A stretch of DNA of 64,000 bases from Methylobacterium organophilum (GCF_022179465.1 NZ_BPQV01000010.1:62001-126000), one strand, 5' to 3'. Positions 31,746 to 41,246 are shown, counted from the first letter of the stretch. Notes: a model not told the origin generated them from the letters alone. A program made the numbers and translations.

Positions 31746-34220
31746 TTGGCTCCGCGTGGTTCGGACGGGCGACCCGGTGGGGGCCTGCGGGACGAAGGCG
31801 ATACGCGTGCGGCCGCCCGCGAAGCGGCCCGGGCTGCGGGCCTGCTGGCAAAGCAGCTCGGCCGGCTCGCGGACAGCGCCGGACGGACCCTGTGGCAGCG
31901 GGGACGGGCGGCCGCGCGCCGGGCGCCTCTGGCCGGAGGAAGGCCGAGGGGGGCGGGAGCGCAGAACGTCTCCGCGATCCGGGCCAGCCCATCCGGAGCG
32001 ACGCCGCAGGGCCTGTCCTGGGCGCGGATCCGCCGATATCCCTGGTTCGCGGCGCTGCTCGCCCTCGTCGCGCTGCCGGTCCTGATCCTCTCTTTCGTGA
32101 TCCTCCAGGCCTTTGCCACCCTGCCGCCGCTCGGCGGCGTGGTGCCGGAGGCGGGTCAACGGGCGATGACCGTGGAGGCCGATGACGGCCGGCCTTTCGC
32201 CACCCGCGGCGCCTTCCGCGGTGAGAAGCTGACGGCGGCCGAGATGCCGCCCCATCTCGCCCAGGCCATCACCGCCATCGAGGACCGGCGCTTCTATAGC
32301 CACTGGGGCATCGACCTGCGCGGGCTCGCCCGCGCGGCCTGGCGCAACGCGACCGGCGGTGGCGTGCGCGAAGGCGGCTCCACCATCACGCAGCAATATG
32401 CCCGGCTGACCTCGCTCAGCCAGGAGAAGACGCTCCGCCGCAAGCTCCAGGAGGCGCTCCTCGCCCTACGGCTCGAGAGCACGATGTCGAAGGAGGATAT
32501 CCTGCTCGGCTACCTCAACACCGCCTATTTCGGGGCCGGCGCCTACGGCATCGACGCGGCGGCGCGGCGCTATTTCGGGCATGGCGCCAAGGCGCTCACC
32601 CTGCCGGAGGCGGCGATGCTCGCCGGCCTCGTGCGCGCGCCCTCCCAGCTCGCACCGACGCGCAATTTCGGCGGCGCCAAGGAGCGGGCCGACCTCGTGC
32701 TCCAGGCCATGGTCGAGACCGGGGCCATCACCCAGCCGCAGGCCGACAAGGCGCGGGCGGAAAAGCTCGTGCTGCGCACGCCGCCGGAGACGCCGCCGGG
32801 CACCAATTACTTTCTCGACCTGGTGGCCGGCGACGTGAAGCGGCTCGCGGGCGACGCCGGCGACGTCACCGTGCGCACCACCCTCAACCTCGACTTGCAG
32901 AGCCTCGCCGAGGGGGTGCTCGCCCGCCGCCTCGACGCGGAGGGCGCGAAGAAGAAGGTCGGCCAGGGGGCGCTCGTGGCCCTCTCCAAGGATGGGGCGA
33001 TCCTCGCCATGGTCGGAGGCCGCGACTACGAGGACAGCCAGTTCAACCGCGCGGTGCAGGCCAAGCGGCAGGCCGGCTCCCTGTTCAAGCTGTTCGTCTA
33101 TCTCGCCGCCTACGAGAAGGGGTATTCGCCCGAGAGCGTGCTGGTCGACCGGCCGACCCAGATCGGCGAATGGGAGCCGCAGAACGCCAACAACCGCTTC
33201 CGCGGGGCCTTGCCCCTGCGCAACGCCTTCGCGCTCTCCGTCAACACGATCGCTGCCCAGCTCGGCGAGGAGGTCGGCATCCCGGCGGTGATCGCGGCCG
33301 CGCGCCGGCTCGGCGTGCAGTCGGACCTGCCGAACGTACCGAGCCTGGCGCTCGGCTCCGCCGACGTGACGCTGCTGGAAATGACCCGCGCCTATGCCGG
33401 CGTGCTCAACGGCGCACTGCCGGTCGAGCCCTATTCGATCCACGTGATCCGGGGGAACGCCCCGAAACCGCTCTATCTCCACGGCGAGCCGCCTTCGACC
33501 GGGGCGCTGGGCCGCGAGGAGCAGACGATGCTGCTCGACTCGCTCCAGGCGGTGGTGGATTTCGGGACGGGCAAGGCGGCCCGCGTCTCCGGCCCGCCCA
33601 TCGGCGGCAAGACCGGCACCAGTCAGGATTACCGCGATGCCTGGTTCGTCGGGCTGACGCCGGACATGATCGTCGGGATCTGGGTCGGCAACGACGACAA
33701 TGCCCCGATGAACAAGGTCACGGGCGGCGATATCCCGGCCCGGATCTTCCACGACTTCGTCGAACGCAGCCAGAAGGCTCTGCGCGGCCGCAAGCGGCCG
33801 GCTCCCGCCCTCGCCCGCGCGCCGGCAGCCCAGCCGGCGGCGGTTCCCCTCCCGCCCGGCGAGATCTCGACGACGCCGATGGCCGCCGCGCCGGCGGGCG
33901 GCGATCTGCGCGGCCTGCCGGAGGTGATCGACACCGGGACGCTCGCGATCCGCGGGCAGCGGGTGCGGCTCCTCGGCGTCTCGGGCGAGGGCGGCGCGCT
34001 CGCCCGCCAGCTCGCCCGCTACCTGCGCCGCCGCGAGGTCGCCTGCGGCGGCGACCCGGCGAGCGTCGGGCAGCGCTGCCAGATCGACGGCGAGGATCTC
34101 TCCGCCCTCATCATCGGCGCCGGCGGCGCCCGCGCGAGCGACGACGCGCCGCCGGACTTGATCGAGGCGGAAGACCAAGCCCGGGCGGAGCGGGCGGGAC
34201 TGTGGAGCCGGGAGCGGTAG
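31746..34220 (+). CDS. Class A penicillin-binding protein (PBP1A type) with C-terminal nuclease-like domain
   Basis: An 824-residue bifunctional wall synthase. One membrane helix (about 101-122) is followed by a GT51 glycosyltransferase domain with AIEDRRFYSHWG (catalytic E179) and GGSTITQQYA. The transpeptidase domain has SLFK (445-448, acylated serine), SVN (498-500) and KTGT (622-625). After a proline- and alanine-rich linker, residues 727-820 resemble a staphylococcal nuclease fold (DTGTLAIRGQRVRLLGV, ending EAEDQARAERAGLW), an unusual addition that seems to lack catalytic residues. The start is a TTG with GCGAGG six bases upstream; no ATG precedes the membrane helix in this frame. Confidence 0.88.
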   Translation: MAPRGSDGRPGGGLRDEGDTRAAAREAARAAGLLAKQLGRLADSAGRTLWQRGRAAARRAPLAGGRPRGAGAQNVSAIRASPSGATPQGLSWARIRRYPWFAALLALVALPVLILSFVILQAFATLPPLGGVVPEAGQRAMTVEADDGRPFATRGAFRGEKLTAAEMPPHLAQAITAIEDRRFYSHWGIDLRGLARAAWRNATGGGVREGGSTITQQYARLTSLSQEKTLRRKLQEALLALRLESTMSKEDILLGYLNTAYFGAGAYGIDAAARRYFGHGAKALTLPEAAMLAGLVRAPSQLAPTRNFGGAKERADLVLQAMVETGAITQPQADKARAEKLVLRTPPETPPGTNYFLDLVAGDVKRLAGDAGDVTVRTTLNLDLQSLAEGVLARRLDAEGAKKKVGQGALVALSKDGAILAMVGGRDYEDSQFNRAVQAKRQAGSLFKLFVYLAAYEKGYSPESVLVDRPTQIGEWEPQNANNRFRGALPLRNAFALSVNTIAAQLGEEVGIPAVIAAARRLGVQSDLPNVPSLALGSADVTLLEMTRAYAGVLNGALPVEPYSIHVIRGNAPKPLYLHGEPPSTGALGREEQTMLLDSLQAVVDFGTGKAARVSGPPIGGKTGTSQDYRDAWFVGLTPDMIVGIWVGNDDNAPMNKVTGGDIPARIFHDFVERSQKALRGRKRPAPALARAPAAQPAAVPLPPGEISTTPMAAAPAGGDLRGLPEVIDTGTLAIRGQRVRLLGVSGEGGALARQLARYLRRREVACGGDPASVGQRCQIDGEDLSALIIGAGGARASDDAPPDLIEAEDQARAERAGLWSRER

Positions 34221-34602
34221 GGACGTTCCGGCCAGTCTGGATGATGCCCCACCCTCATCGCGGGATGAGGCGTCAGCAATCCGGTGGAGCGGCTGGCCGA
34301 GCGAGACTCGACCTCAGCGCTGACACACGCGCGAGGGCGAAGCAGCCTCAGCTGCGATGGAAGGCGCCCACAACCGCATCGTCACGCCGGTTTGGGCGCG
34401 TCTGGCCGCAACGCTTGGCGTGAGGCAAGCCTTGGCGTTGTTTCCAAGAAAGGTTCGAGCTTTTATTGATGATGTTGAGTTGCATAAAATATCTCAATAA
34501 TTTCATCTAGTTGTATATCGAGCTTTGTTAAAGGATTTTTCTTGTCATCAGATCAGCGTGGTGAGATGGAGCCGCTTCTAGAGACTTGCGGAGTTGTCGG
34601 CG
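34221..34602. other. Intergenic region before the carbonic anhydrase gene
   Basis: The first half (to about 34440) has the GC content of the flanking genome and short reading frames without recognisable domains. The second half (34445-34560) is strikingly AT-rich, including TTTATTGATGATGTTG and several TA-rich runs, and probably carries the promoter of the carbonic anhydrase gene. GGAG at 34590-34593 is its ribosome-binding site. Confidence 0.45.
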
Positions 34603-35358
34603 ATGGAGCGGCGTACGTTTCTCAAGGCCCTGTCCGCGCTGGGGGCCTGTCCGCTCTGCCCGACGGCGGGCTTCACGGCCGAAGCGCTGCATTGGGGCTA
34701 TGACGGCGAGGCGGCCGCAGATCATTGGGCATCTCTCAGTCCCGACAACAAGGTCTGCGCGGTTGGAACACAGCAATCGCCGATCGACATCACGACGGCG
34801 ACCAAAGCCGATCTGCCTCCGGTCGCGGTCGATTGGAAGAACGCCGGTGGGACGATCGTCAACAACGGCCACACGATCCAGGTCAACCTACCCGCGGGCA
34901 GCACGCTTATGGCTGGCGGCGAGACCTACGAATTGATCCAGTATCACTTCCATACGCCAAGCGAGCATCTTGTTGGGCACAAGAGCTACGCGATGGAGGT
35001 GCACTTCGTGCACAAGAACAAGACCAGCGGTGGTTTCGGCGCACTGGGGGTCTTCATGGAGGCCGGGAAGGTCCATCCTGCCTTCGCGAAGCTCGCGGCA
35101 GCCATGCCCAGGCAGATCGCAGGCGAGGCTTCCGGAGACGGGATCGACCCGAAGTCCTTCCTTCCCGATTCCCTCGCACATTGGATTTATGAGGGATCGT
35201 TGACGACGCCGCCCTGCAACGAGGTGGTCGACTGGATGGTCTGCGTCAATCCGATCCAGGTCGCCCAGGCGGATATCGACAGGTTCAAATCTCTCTACCC
35301 GATGAATGCGCGGCCGGTTCAGAGCGCGAACCGTCGCTTCGTCCTCCTGGGCGAGTGA
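34603..35358 (+). CDS. Alpha-type carbonic anhydrase, exported
   Basis: A 251-residue enzyme interconverting CO2 and bicarbonate, likely in the periplasm. The N-terminus MERRTFLKALSALGA is a twin-arginine-type signal. Zinc ligands are the alpha-class histidines H115 and H117 in QYHFHTPSEH and H134 in MEVHFVH. The late YEGSLTTPPCNE motif is the alpha-class signature around the active-site threonine. The ATG at 34603 has a GGAG site. Its GC content is visibly lower than that of its neighbours and its upstream region is AT-rich, hinting at relatively recent transfer. Confidence 0.92.
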   Translation: MERRTFLKALSALGACPLCPTAGFTAEALHWGYDGEAAADHWASLSPDNKVCAVGTQQSPIDITTATKADLPPVAVDWKNAGGTIVNNGHTIQVNLPAGSTLMAGGETYELIQYHFHTPSEHLVGHKSYAMEVHFVHKNKTSGGFGALGVFMEAGKVHPAFAKLAAAMPRQIAGEASGDGIDPKSFLPDSLAHWIYEGSLTTPPCNEVVDWMVCVNPIQVAQADIDRFKSLYPMNARPVQSANRRFVLLGE

Positions 35359-35370
35359 AGCTGACTCTGA

Positions 35371-35408
35371 TGAGCCGGGTACGGCCTGGGCTGGCCCGAT
35401 CCGGCTCA
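35371..35408. terminator. Possible hairpin between carbonic anhydrase and amn
   Basis: TGAGCCGG (35371-35378) pairs with CCGGCTCA (35401-35408) around a GC-rich loop that can itself fold. It sits between two convergent stops. No T-run is present, so function is tentative. Confidence 0.35.
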
Positions 35409-35420
35409 CGATGACGCGCC

Positions 35421-36914
35421 CTACCGGAACGGCGGTTCGTCGAAGCTCCGCAATTTCCTCGAATGCAGCCCGGCCCGGTCGGCGCGCAGATTGTCCAGGG
35501 CGGCGAGGCCGATCAGCAGGTGCTCGGCCACCGCCCGCTCGTAGAAGGCGTTGGCCGCCCCCGGCAGCTTGATCTCGCCGTGCAGCGGCTTGTCGGAGAC
35601 GCAGAGCAGCGTGCCGTAGGGGACCCGCAGACGGTAGCCCTGCGCGGCGATGGTGCCGCTCTCCATGTCGACGGCGATGGCGCGGGACAGGTTGATCCGC
35701 CGCCGCTCCTGGCTGAAGCGCAGCTCCCAATTGCGGTCGTCGTAGGTCACGACCGTGCCCGTGCGCAGGCGGCGCTTCAGGGTCTCGGCCCGCTCGCCGG
35801 TCACGGAGGCGGCGGCGTTCTGCAGGGCGATCTGCACCTCGGCCAGGGCCGGCACCGGGATTTCCGGGGGCACGAGGTCGTCGAGGATGCGGTCGCGGCG
35901 CAGATAGCCGTGGGCGAGCACGTAGTCGCCGATGGTCTGCGACTGGCGCAGGCCGCCGCAATGGCCGACCATCAGCCAGCAATGCGGCCGCAGAACCGCG
36001 AGATGGTCGGTGATGGTCTTCGCGTTGGAAGGGCCGACGCCGATATTGACCAGCGTCGTGCCCCGCGCCGCCCCGTCCGGTCCCTTCGCCACGAGGTGGT
36101 AGGCCGGCATCTGGAACCGGTGCCAGGGCGAAGCCGCGATCAGCGCGGCCGGATCGGCGGAGGCGGCCTCCGCCCGGGTCACGCTGATCCCGCCGGGCAG
36201 GACTAGCCGCTCGAAGCCTTCCTCGCCCGAGGCCAGCCGTTCCAGGCCGTGGCGCACGAAGCCGTCCACGTAGCGGTGATAGTTGGTGAGCAGGATCCAG
36301 GGCTGGATCTCGCGCCAATCCGAGCCCGTGTAATGCACGAGGCGGCGCAGGGAGTAGTCGGTGCGCACGCCGTCGAACAGGGCGAGCGGGCGCGGCTCGT
36401 CCGGGTGCTCCAGCCAAAGCCCGTCGGCGATCTCGTCGCCCACCACGGAGAGGCGCGGCGTCGGGAAGAAGGCGGCGAGGTCCGCCGTCGTGGTGCCACC
36501 CCGGGTCAGGTCGGCGCCCGGCTCGATCACGTAGGGATACGGGATCTCCTGAGCGCTCAGCCCCACCTCCAGGCTTGCTTCGTAATCGTGCAGCAGAGGC
36601 TTGAGCTGCTCCAGAAGATAGCCGCGGAAATGGGCGGGCTGCGTCACCGTCGTGGCATAGATGCCCGGTGCCTGGAGCTTCGCCGTGGCCCGGTTCAGCC
36701 GGGGCATCGGCTTGTCGGGATGATAGGTCAGGCGCAACTCGGGATAGCGGAAGCGCAGGCGCTCGGCGGCATCGGGCGGCGGCCCCCCCTGGAGATAGCG
36801 CTCCAAGGCCGCGCAGAGGGAGCGGGTCGCGCCGTCGAACAGGGTTTCGAGCCGATCCACCGCCGTCTCCGCGTCGGCGATCGCCTCCATCGGCCGCAAC
36901 TCGTCGATGCCCAT
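35421..36914 (-). CDS. amn: AMP nucleosidase
   Basis: A 497-residue enzyme splitting AMP into adenine and ribose 5-phosphate, a purine salvage step. The long N-terminal regulatory half (to about residue 250) is followed by the nucleoside-phosphorylase-like catalytic half, with TLVNIGVGPSNAKTITDHLAVLRP split across the phosphate region, MVGHCGGLR, and AVDMESGTIAAQGYR, where the glutamate binds ribose. Length agrees with the family. The ATG at 36914 lies 174 bases from the divergent trmO gene. No operon partner is apparent. Confidence 0.93.
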   Translation of the reverse strand: MGIDELRPMEAIADAETAVDRLETLFDGATRSLCAALERYLQGGPPPDAAERLRFRYPELRLTYHPDKPMPRLNRATAKLQAPGIYATTVTQPAHFRGYLLEQLKPLLHDYEASLEVGLSAQEIPYPYVIEPGADLTRGGTTTADLAAFFPTPRLSVVGDEIADGLWLEHPDEPRPLALFDGVRTDYSLRRLVHYTGSDWREIQPWILLTNYHRYVDGFVRHGLERLASGEEGFERLVLPGGISVTRAEAASADPAALIAASPWHRFQMPAYHLVAKGPDGAARGTTLVNIGVGPSNAKTITDHLAVLRPHCWLMVGHCGGLRQSQTIGDYVLAHGYLRRDRILDDLVPPEIPVPALAEVQIALQNAAASVTGERAETLKRRLRTGTVVTYDDRNWELRFSQERRRINLSRAIAVDMESGTIAAQGYRLRVPYGTLLCVSDKPLHGEIKLPGAANAFYERAVAEHLLIGLAALDNLRADRAGLHSRKLRSFDEPPFR

Positions 36915-37088
36915 CGCGAAACCCCTGCCCTCGTTTCCCGCGCTCTACACCGGCGCAGCGGGCCTGGCGACCGATCCCGGCGGGCGATCCTTTCGAGAGA
37001 CCGTCCCTTGTGACGCCGCCACGGATCGACGACATCCGGCCGACCGCGTTGGCACGACACGCAAGGGCGAGGCCGGGAGAAGCGAGCG

Positions 37089-37589
37089 ATGAGCGAGGAT
37101 TTCGGCAGGCGTGCCGGCGAGGTCAGCGTCGTGCTGCCCGATCGCTTCGACGCGGGAGTCTATTTCGTCGGCCGCATCCGCACGCCCTGGGCACAGCGGG
37201 CGGAATGCCCGAAGAACGGCACCCAGTCGGACGCGGTCTGCACCCTGGTGGTCGATCCGCTTTTCGTGCCCGCGCTCCAGAACGTCGAGGGCGCGAGCCA
37301 TCTGGTGGTGCTCTACTGGATGGATCGCGCGGTGCGCGACCTCGTGATCCAGCAGCCGCGCCACGCGGAGGCGGGCCGCGGCACCTTCTCCCTGCGCTCG
37401 CCGACCCGGCCCAACCCCATCGCCATGGCCGTGGTCGAGCGCCTCTCCATCGAGGGGGGCGAGGTGCGGGTGCGCGGGCTCGACTGCCTCGACGGCACCC
37501 CGCTCCTCGATATCAAGCCCTATTACGTCTCGACCGATTGCCGCCCGCAGGCGCAGGTCGACCGTTCGGGCAAGGCGTCCCGGGCATGA
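37089..37589 (+). CDS. trmO: tRNA (N6-threonylcarbamoyladenosine37-N6)-methyltransferase TrmO family
   Basis: A 166-residue beta-barrel methyltransferase of the TrmO/TsaA/VirR family, which uses SAM to methylate the threonylcarbamoyl-adenosine at position 37 of certain tRNAs. The family signatures GRIRTPW, AECPKNGTQSDAVCTLVVD, FSLRSPTRPNPIAMAVV and LDCLDGTPLLDIKPYY are all present, mostly the cofactor-binding loop. It overlaps the following SGNH hydrolase gene by four bases (ATGA). In this group the annotation as TrmO is usual, though some relatives act elsewhere. Confidence 0.88.
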   Translation: MSEDFGRRAGEVSVVLPDRFDAGVYFVGRIRTPWAQRAECPKNGTQSDAVCTLVVDPLFVPALQNVEGASHLVVLYWMDRAVRDLVIQQPRHAEAGRGTFSLRSPTRPNPIAMAVVERLSIEGGEVRVRGLDCLDGTPLLDIKPYYVSTDCRPQAQVDRSGKASRA

Positions 37590-38305
37590 GGCGCCTCGTT
37601 CTCGCGGGGATCGCGCTCTGTCTCGCCGCGGGCGGCGCGGCGCTCGGCTGGTGGCTGCGCAAGCCGGAGTTCAACGCGCAGCTCTACGGGCAATTGCGCC
37701 TCGTCTCGGTGCAGGCGCAGCTGGACGAGGCCAAGCCCGGCTACATCCTGATCGCCGGGGATTCCCAGGCCGAGATGCACAACCCCTCCGGTCCGCTCTG
37801 CGGGGCGGAGATCGTCAATGCGGGAACCGGCGGCGCGACCGCGGAGGCCTATGCCCGGCTGCTGCCGCAGCTGAAGCTCGACCCCAAGCCCGGCGCGGCG
37901 ATCCTCACGATCGGCAGCAACGATCTCAACCGCAAGCACAAGCCGAATTCGGAGGCGAGTGCGCGGGCGTTCGGGGAGGCGGTCTCCAGGATCGTGCTCC
38001 TGCTCCAGCAGGCGACCCCCCGCGTCGTGGTCACGGCGGTGCCGCCCATCGGCCGGTCCGTCGGCGATCGGCTCGATCCCTCCGCCGTCGGTCCTTACTC
38101 GCGCGTCATCCGCGAGGCCTGCGAGCGCCTCGGCTGCCTTTACGCCGATCCGTTCGCGGCCTTGCGGGATGGGGACAGCGGCTTTGCACTAAAAGGTGCA
38201 TTGCGCGACGGACTGCATCTTGCACGTTTTAGGCCTGTGCAGGCCGCGCTCGCCCCCCTTCTATGTGGCGCGGGGGAGAATGGTCCAAGCACTAACGTGC
38301 GTTAA
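37586..38305 (+). CDS. SGNH/GDSL-type hydrolase, membrane-anchored or secreted
   Basis: A 239-residue esterase-like protein. An N-terminal hydrophobic segment (LVLAGIALCLAAGGAALGWWL) acts as signal or anchor. SGNH blocks are AGDSQAEM (nucleophile serine), GTGGATA (glycine), ILTIGSNDLN (asparagine) and DGLHL (Asp and His). The substrate is unknown; such exported members often deacylate polysaccharides or lipids. It is translationally coupled to trmO but no functional tie is evident. Confidence 0.82.
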   Translation: MRRLVLAGIALCLAAGGAALGWWLRKPEFNAQLYGQLRLVSVQAQLDEAKPGYILIAGDSQAEMHNPSGPLCGAEIVNAGTGGATAEAYARLLPQLKLDPKPGAAILTIGSNDLNRKHKPNSEASARAFGEAVSRIVLLLQQATPRVVVTAVPPIGRSVGDRLDPSAVGPYSRVIREACERLGCLYADPFAALRDGDSGFALKGALRDGLHLARFRPVQAALAPLLCGAGENGPSTNVR

Positions 38306-38457
38306 TGCAGAATAACAGGAAGTACCTTCGGTATCGTCAGGCGAAACCTCGGGGCTGCGACGTCTTTGTCCTCGGATGCCATTTTCGAAGGGTCTTAACC
38401 TTGAGTCTTTTTGTTGAGGAAGTGATTCGCCGTTCTGGAGCTTGACGGGGCAAGTTA

Positions 38458-39084
38458 ATGAGGCAGATGACCCGCAAGAATCGCGACGAGGATTTGAGAA
38501 TCGGGGGTTTCCTCGACAATGAGGACCTCCTCGACAACGGCGCGTACATCCCTGCTTTGCTGACGAGCCTGTCCAACACGCTCACGGCGGATGGATCGAG
38601 CTTCTATCGTCGCAATTTCGGCATCGGCATCACCGACTGGCGTCTATTGCGGACCCTCGCCTCCGAGCCCTGGATCAGTGCCCAGCGCGTCTGCATGGCC
38701 ACGGGCCTCGACAAGGGCGTGGTCAGCCGCAGCGTCGCTTGGCTCGAGGAGAGCGGACTGATCCTGGTTCGCGGCGATGAGCGGGATGCCCGGGTCCGGC
38801 TGCTGGCCCTGTCGCGGGAGGGTTCCGAGCTGCACGCGCGGATGACGCGCGTCGCCCGGGCCCGCGAGCGCAACTTCCTCGAAGTGCTCAGCGCCCATGA
38901 GATCACCCAGCTCGTGGGGCTGCTCGGGCGGCTCGCGCGCAATGTGGACGCGTTCTCCAAGCCGGTGCCGATCCCGCCCTCGCGAGGCCGGCCACCCGGC
39001 GAAGGAGATGCCGCCGCGGGAGAGCAAGCGGCGGTCGAAGGGCGCTCGGCCGATCGAGGGCGAGTGACCCGGCGAAAGTCCTGA
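38458..39084 (+). CDS. MarR family transcriptional regulator
   Basis: A 208-residue winged-helix regulator. The MarR core runs from about residue 45 to 165, with ITDWRLLRTLASEPWISAQRVCMATGLDKGVVSRSVAWLEESGLI spanning the recognition helix and RDERDARVRLLALSREG-like wing residues. The C-terminal 40 residues are disordered and charged. Ligand and targets are unknown. The stop lies three bases from the convergent HDAC-like gene, so it is not likely to regulate that gene through overlap. Upstream sequence is AT-rich. Confidence 0.85.
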   Translation: MRQMTRKNRDEDLRIGGFLDNEDLLDNGAYIPALLTSLSNTLTADGSSFYRRNFGIGITDWRLLRTLASEPWISAQRVCMATGLDKGVVSRSVAWLEESGLILVRGDERDARVRLLALSREGSELHARMTRVARARERNFLEVLSAHEITQLVGLLGRLARNVDAFSKPVPIPPSRGRPPGEGDAAAGEQAAVEGRSADRGRVTRRKS

Positions 39085-39087
39085 GGA

Positions 39088-39987
39088 TCAGGCGAAGCCG
39101 GCCATCGTCTCGAACACGATGGCGTGGCGGGCGGCGAGCGCGTCCACGTCATTGTCGTAGCCCCCGCCGATGACGGCGACGAGGGGCACGCCCCGGCTGC
39201 GAACGGCCTGCAGGACCAGCGTGTCGCGGGCGCGCAGGCCGTCGTCGGTCAGCGTCAGCCGCCCCAGGCGGTCCGCCGCGTGCGGGTCGACCCCGGCATT
39301 GTAGAAGACGAGGTCGGGGGAGAGCGCATCGACGAGACGCGGCAGATGCGCGGACAGCGCCGCGAGATAGGCGTCGTCCCCGAGCCCGTCCGCCAGCCCG
39401 ACATCGAGATCGCCCGGTATCTTGCGCGACGGATAATTGCGTTCGCAATGCACGGAGAAGGTGAACAGGTCGGGATCGTCGTGCAGGCAATCGGCGGTGC
39501 CGTCGCCCTGATGCACGTCGAGATCGATCACCAGGGCGCGTCGGATCGTGCCGGCCCGGCGCAGCGCCCGTGCGGCCACGGCCACGTCGTTGAAAATGCA
39601 GAAGCCCGCCCCGCTCTCTCGCCGCGCGTGATGGCTGCCCCCCGCCGTGCTCCCGGCGAGCCCTTCTCCCAGGGCGAGGCGGGCCGCGAGCAGGGTGCCG
39701 CCGGACGAGGCCCGGGAGCGGCCGGCGACGCTCTCCGTCACCGGCAGGCCGATCTCCTTCTCGATCGCCCGCGGCACGGCCAAAGCCAGAACGGCATCGA
39801 CATAGGCCGCGTCATGGGCGCCGCAGAGAAGCGCGCGGTCCGCCGGTTCCGGCCGCGCGAAGCCGTTCGGCGCGAGCCCGCGCTCCCGGAGAACCTGCGC
39901 CAGGCGCCCGTATTTGCGCATGGGAAAGCGATGGCCCTCGGGCAGGGTGGCCTCGTAGGCCTCGTGGAAGACGATCGGCGGGGGCAA
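39088..39987 (-). CDS. Histone deacetylase family amidohydrolase
   Basis: A zinc amidohydrolase of the arginase/HDAC fold. Bacterial members deacetylate polyamines or other acetylated amines. Signatures are GGSHHARRESGAGFCIFNDVAVAA (the His-His pair of the charge relay), VIDLDVHQGDGTA with Asp and His metal ligands, YNAGVDPHAAD with the last aspartate, and a final GGGYDND. No ATG fits; the TTG at 39987, just before PPPIVFHEAYE, is the most natural start, and a longer GTG form from 40086 is possible. It is divergent from the ceramide glucosyltransferase-like gene. Confidence 0.85.
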   Translation of the reverse strand: MPPPIVFHEAYEATLPEGHRFPMRKYGRLAQVLRERGLAPNGFARPEPADRALLCGAHDAAYVDAVLALAVPRAIEKEIGLPVTESVAGRSRASSGGTLLAARLALGEGLAGSTAGGSHHARRESGAGFCIFNDVAVAARALRRAGTIRRALVIDLDVHQGDGTADCLHDDPDLFTFSVHCERNYPSRKIPGDLDVGLADGLGDDAYLAALSAHLPRLVDALSPDLVFYNAGVDPHAADRLGRLTLTDDGLRARDTLVLQAVRSRGVPLVAVIGGGYDNDVDALAARHAIVFETMAGFA

Positions 39988-40091
39988 GGCTCGGCTCGAA
40001 GGGCAGAAACGGCTGCCGGACAGCGTGTCACACGCCTGAAATGCTGCGTCGGCTAGGCGGTGCCGGACATCGGCACGGAGGCGCACGGGAT

Positions 40092-41246
40092 ATGGCGGAG
40101 ACGTTCGGGGACGGCACCGTCATCGCCCTCACGCTGTGCGCGCTCCTCGTCCTCGTCAACCTCGCGAGCGTCGCGGTGGCGGCGTGCCGCATCGGGCGGC
40201 AGCGCCGCGTCTCCGCCTTTCCGGCGGGCGCCCCGGTCAGCCTCGTCAGGCCGGTGCGGGGGATCGAAGCCTTCAGCGAGGAGATGCTGAGCCGCGGCTT
40301 CACCCTCGACTATCCCGATTACGAGATCATCTTCTGCGTGGCCGATGGGAGCGACCCAATCGTTCCGCTGCTGCACCGCCTCATGCAGGCGCATCCGCAT
40401 GTCGCGTCCCGCTTGATCGTCGGCGACGAATGCCTCGGCGACAATCCGAAGCTCAACAATTGCGTGCGGGGCTGGGATGCGGCCCGGCACGACTGGGTGG
40501 TGCTGGCCGACTCCAACGTGATGATGCCGCCCGACTACCTGCAGCGCCTCCAGGCGGCCTGGCGGCCGGATACGGGCCTCGTCTGCTCGACGCCGGTCGG
40601 CTCGCGGCCGGACGGCTTTCCCGCCGAGATCGAGTGCGCCTTTCTCAATACGCTCCAGGCCCGCTGGCAATATGCCGGGGAGGCGCTGGGCCTCGGCTTC
40701 GCCCAGGGCAAGAGCATGCTCTGGCACAAGCCGTTCCTGGAGGCCCGCGGCGGCATCCGGGCGCTCAACGCCGAGATCGCGGAGGATGCGGCCGCGACCA
40801 AGCTGGTGCGGGCCGCGGGCAAGCGGGTCCACCTCGTCGCCGCGCCCTTTGAGCAGCCGCTCGGCCGGCGCAGCCTCGCCGAGGTCTGGGGCCGGCAGGT
40901 GCGCTGGGCGCGCCTGCGCCGGGTCACCTTCCCCCTCTTCTTTGCCCCCGAGATCGGCATCGGCGCGGCCCTGCCGCTCACCCTCGGGGCGGCCCTGGCC
41001 GGCACGTTCGAGGCGGCCGCGGGCTGCTTCGCCCTCGGCGCCCTCTGGTACGGGGCGGAATACGCGCTCGCCCGCCGCGCTGGCTGGCACCGCTCGCCCC
41101 GCCTGATCGCCGCCTTCCTCGTGCGCGACCTGATGCTGCCGGGCATCTGGGCGAGCGCCTGGCTCCAGAGCGCCGTGGTCTGGCGCGGCAATGCCATGGA
41201 GATCCGCCCGAAGGACGCCGCGCCCCGCCTGCGCCCGACGGGCTGA
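40092..41246 (+). CDS. Ceramide glucosyltransferase-like GT2/GT21 enzyme (HpnI type)
   Basis: A 384-residue membrane glycosyltransferase. An N-terminal helix is followed by a GT-A domain with IIFCVADGSDP (first aspartate), VVLADSNVMMPPDY (D2), IAEDAAATK (D3) and RQVRWARLRR, the (Q/R)xxRW motif. Two or three C-terminal helices come after. The same family contains HpnI, which helps build the hopanoid side chain, and ceramide glucosyltransferase; no other hopanoid genes are in the window, so the acceptor lipid is open. The ATG at 40092 follows a GGAGG-like site. Confidence 0.85.
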   Translation: MAETFGDGTVIALTLCALLVLVNLASVAVAACRIGRQRRVSAFPAGAPVSLVRPVRGIEAFSEEMLSRGFTLDYPDYEIIFCVADGSDPIVPLLHRLMQAHPHVASRLIVGDECLGDNPKLNNCVRGWDAARHDWVVLADSNVMMPPDYLQRLQAAWRPDTGLVCSTPVGSRPDGFPAEIECAFLNTLQARWQYAGEALGLGFAQGKSMLWHKPFLEARGGIRALNAEIAEDAAATKLVRAAGKRVHLVAAPFEQPLGRRSLAEVWGRQVRWARLRRVTFPLFFAPEIGIGAALPLTLGAALAGTFEAAAGCFALGALWYGAEYALARRAGWHRSPRLIAAFLVRDLMLPGIWASAWLQSAVVWRGNAMEIRPKDAAPRLRPTG

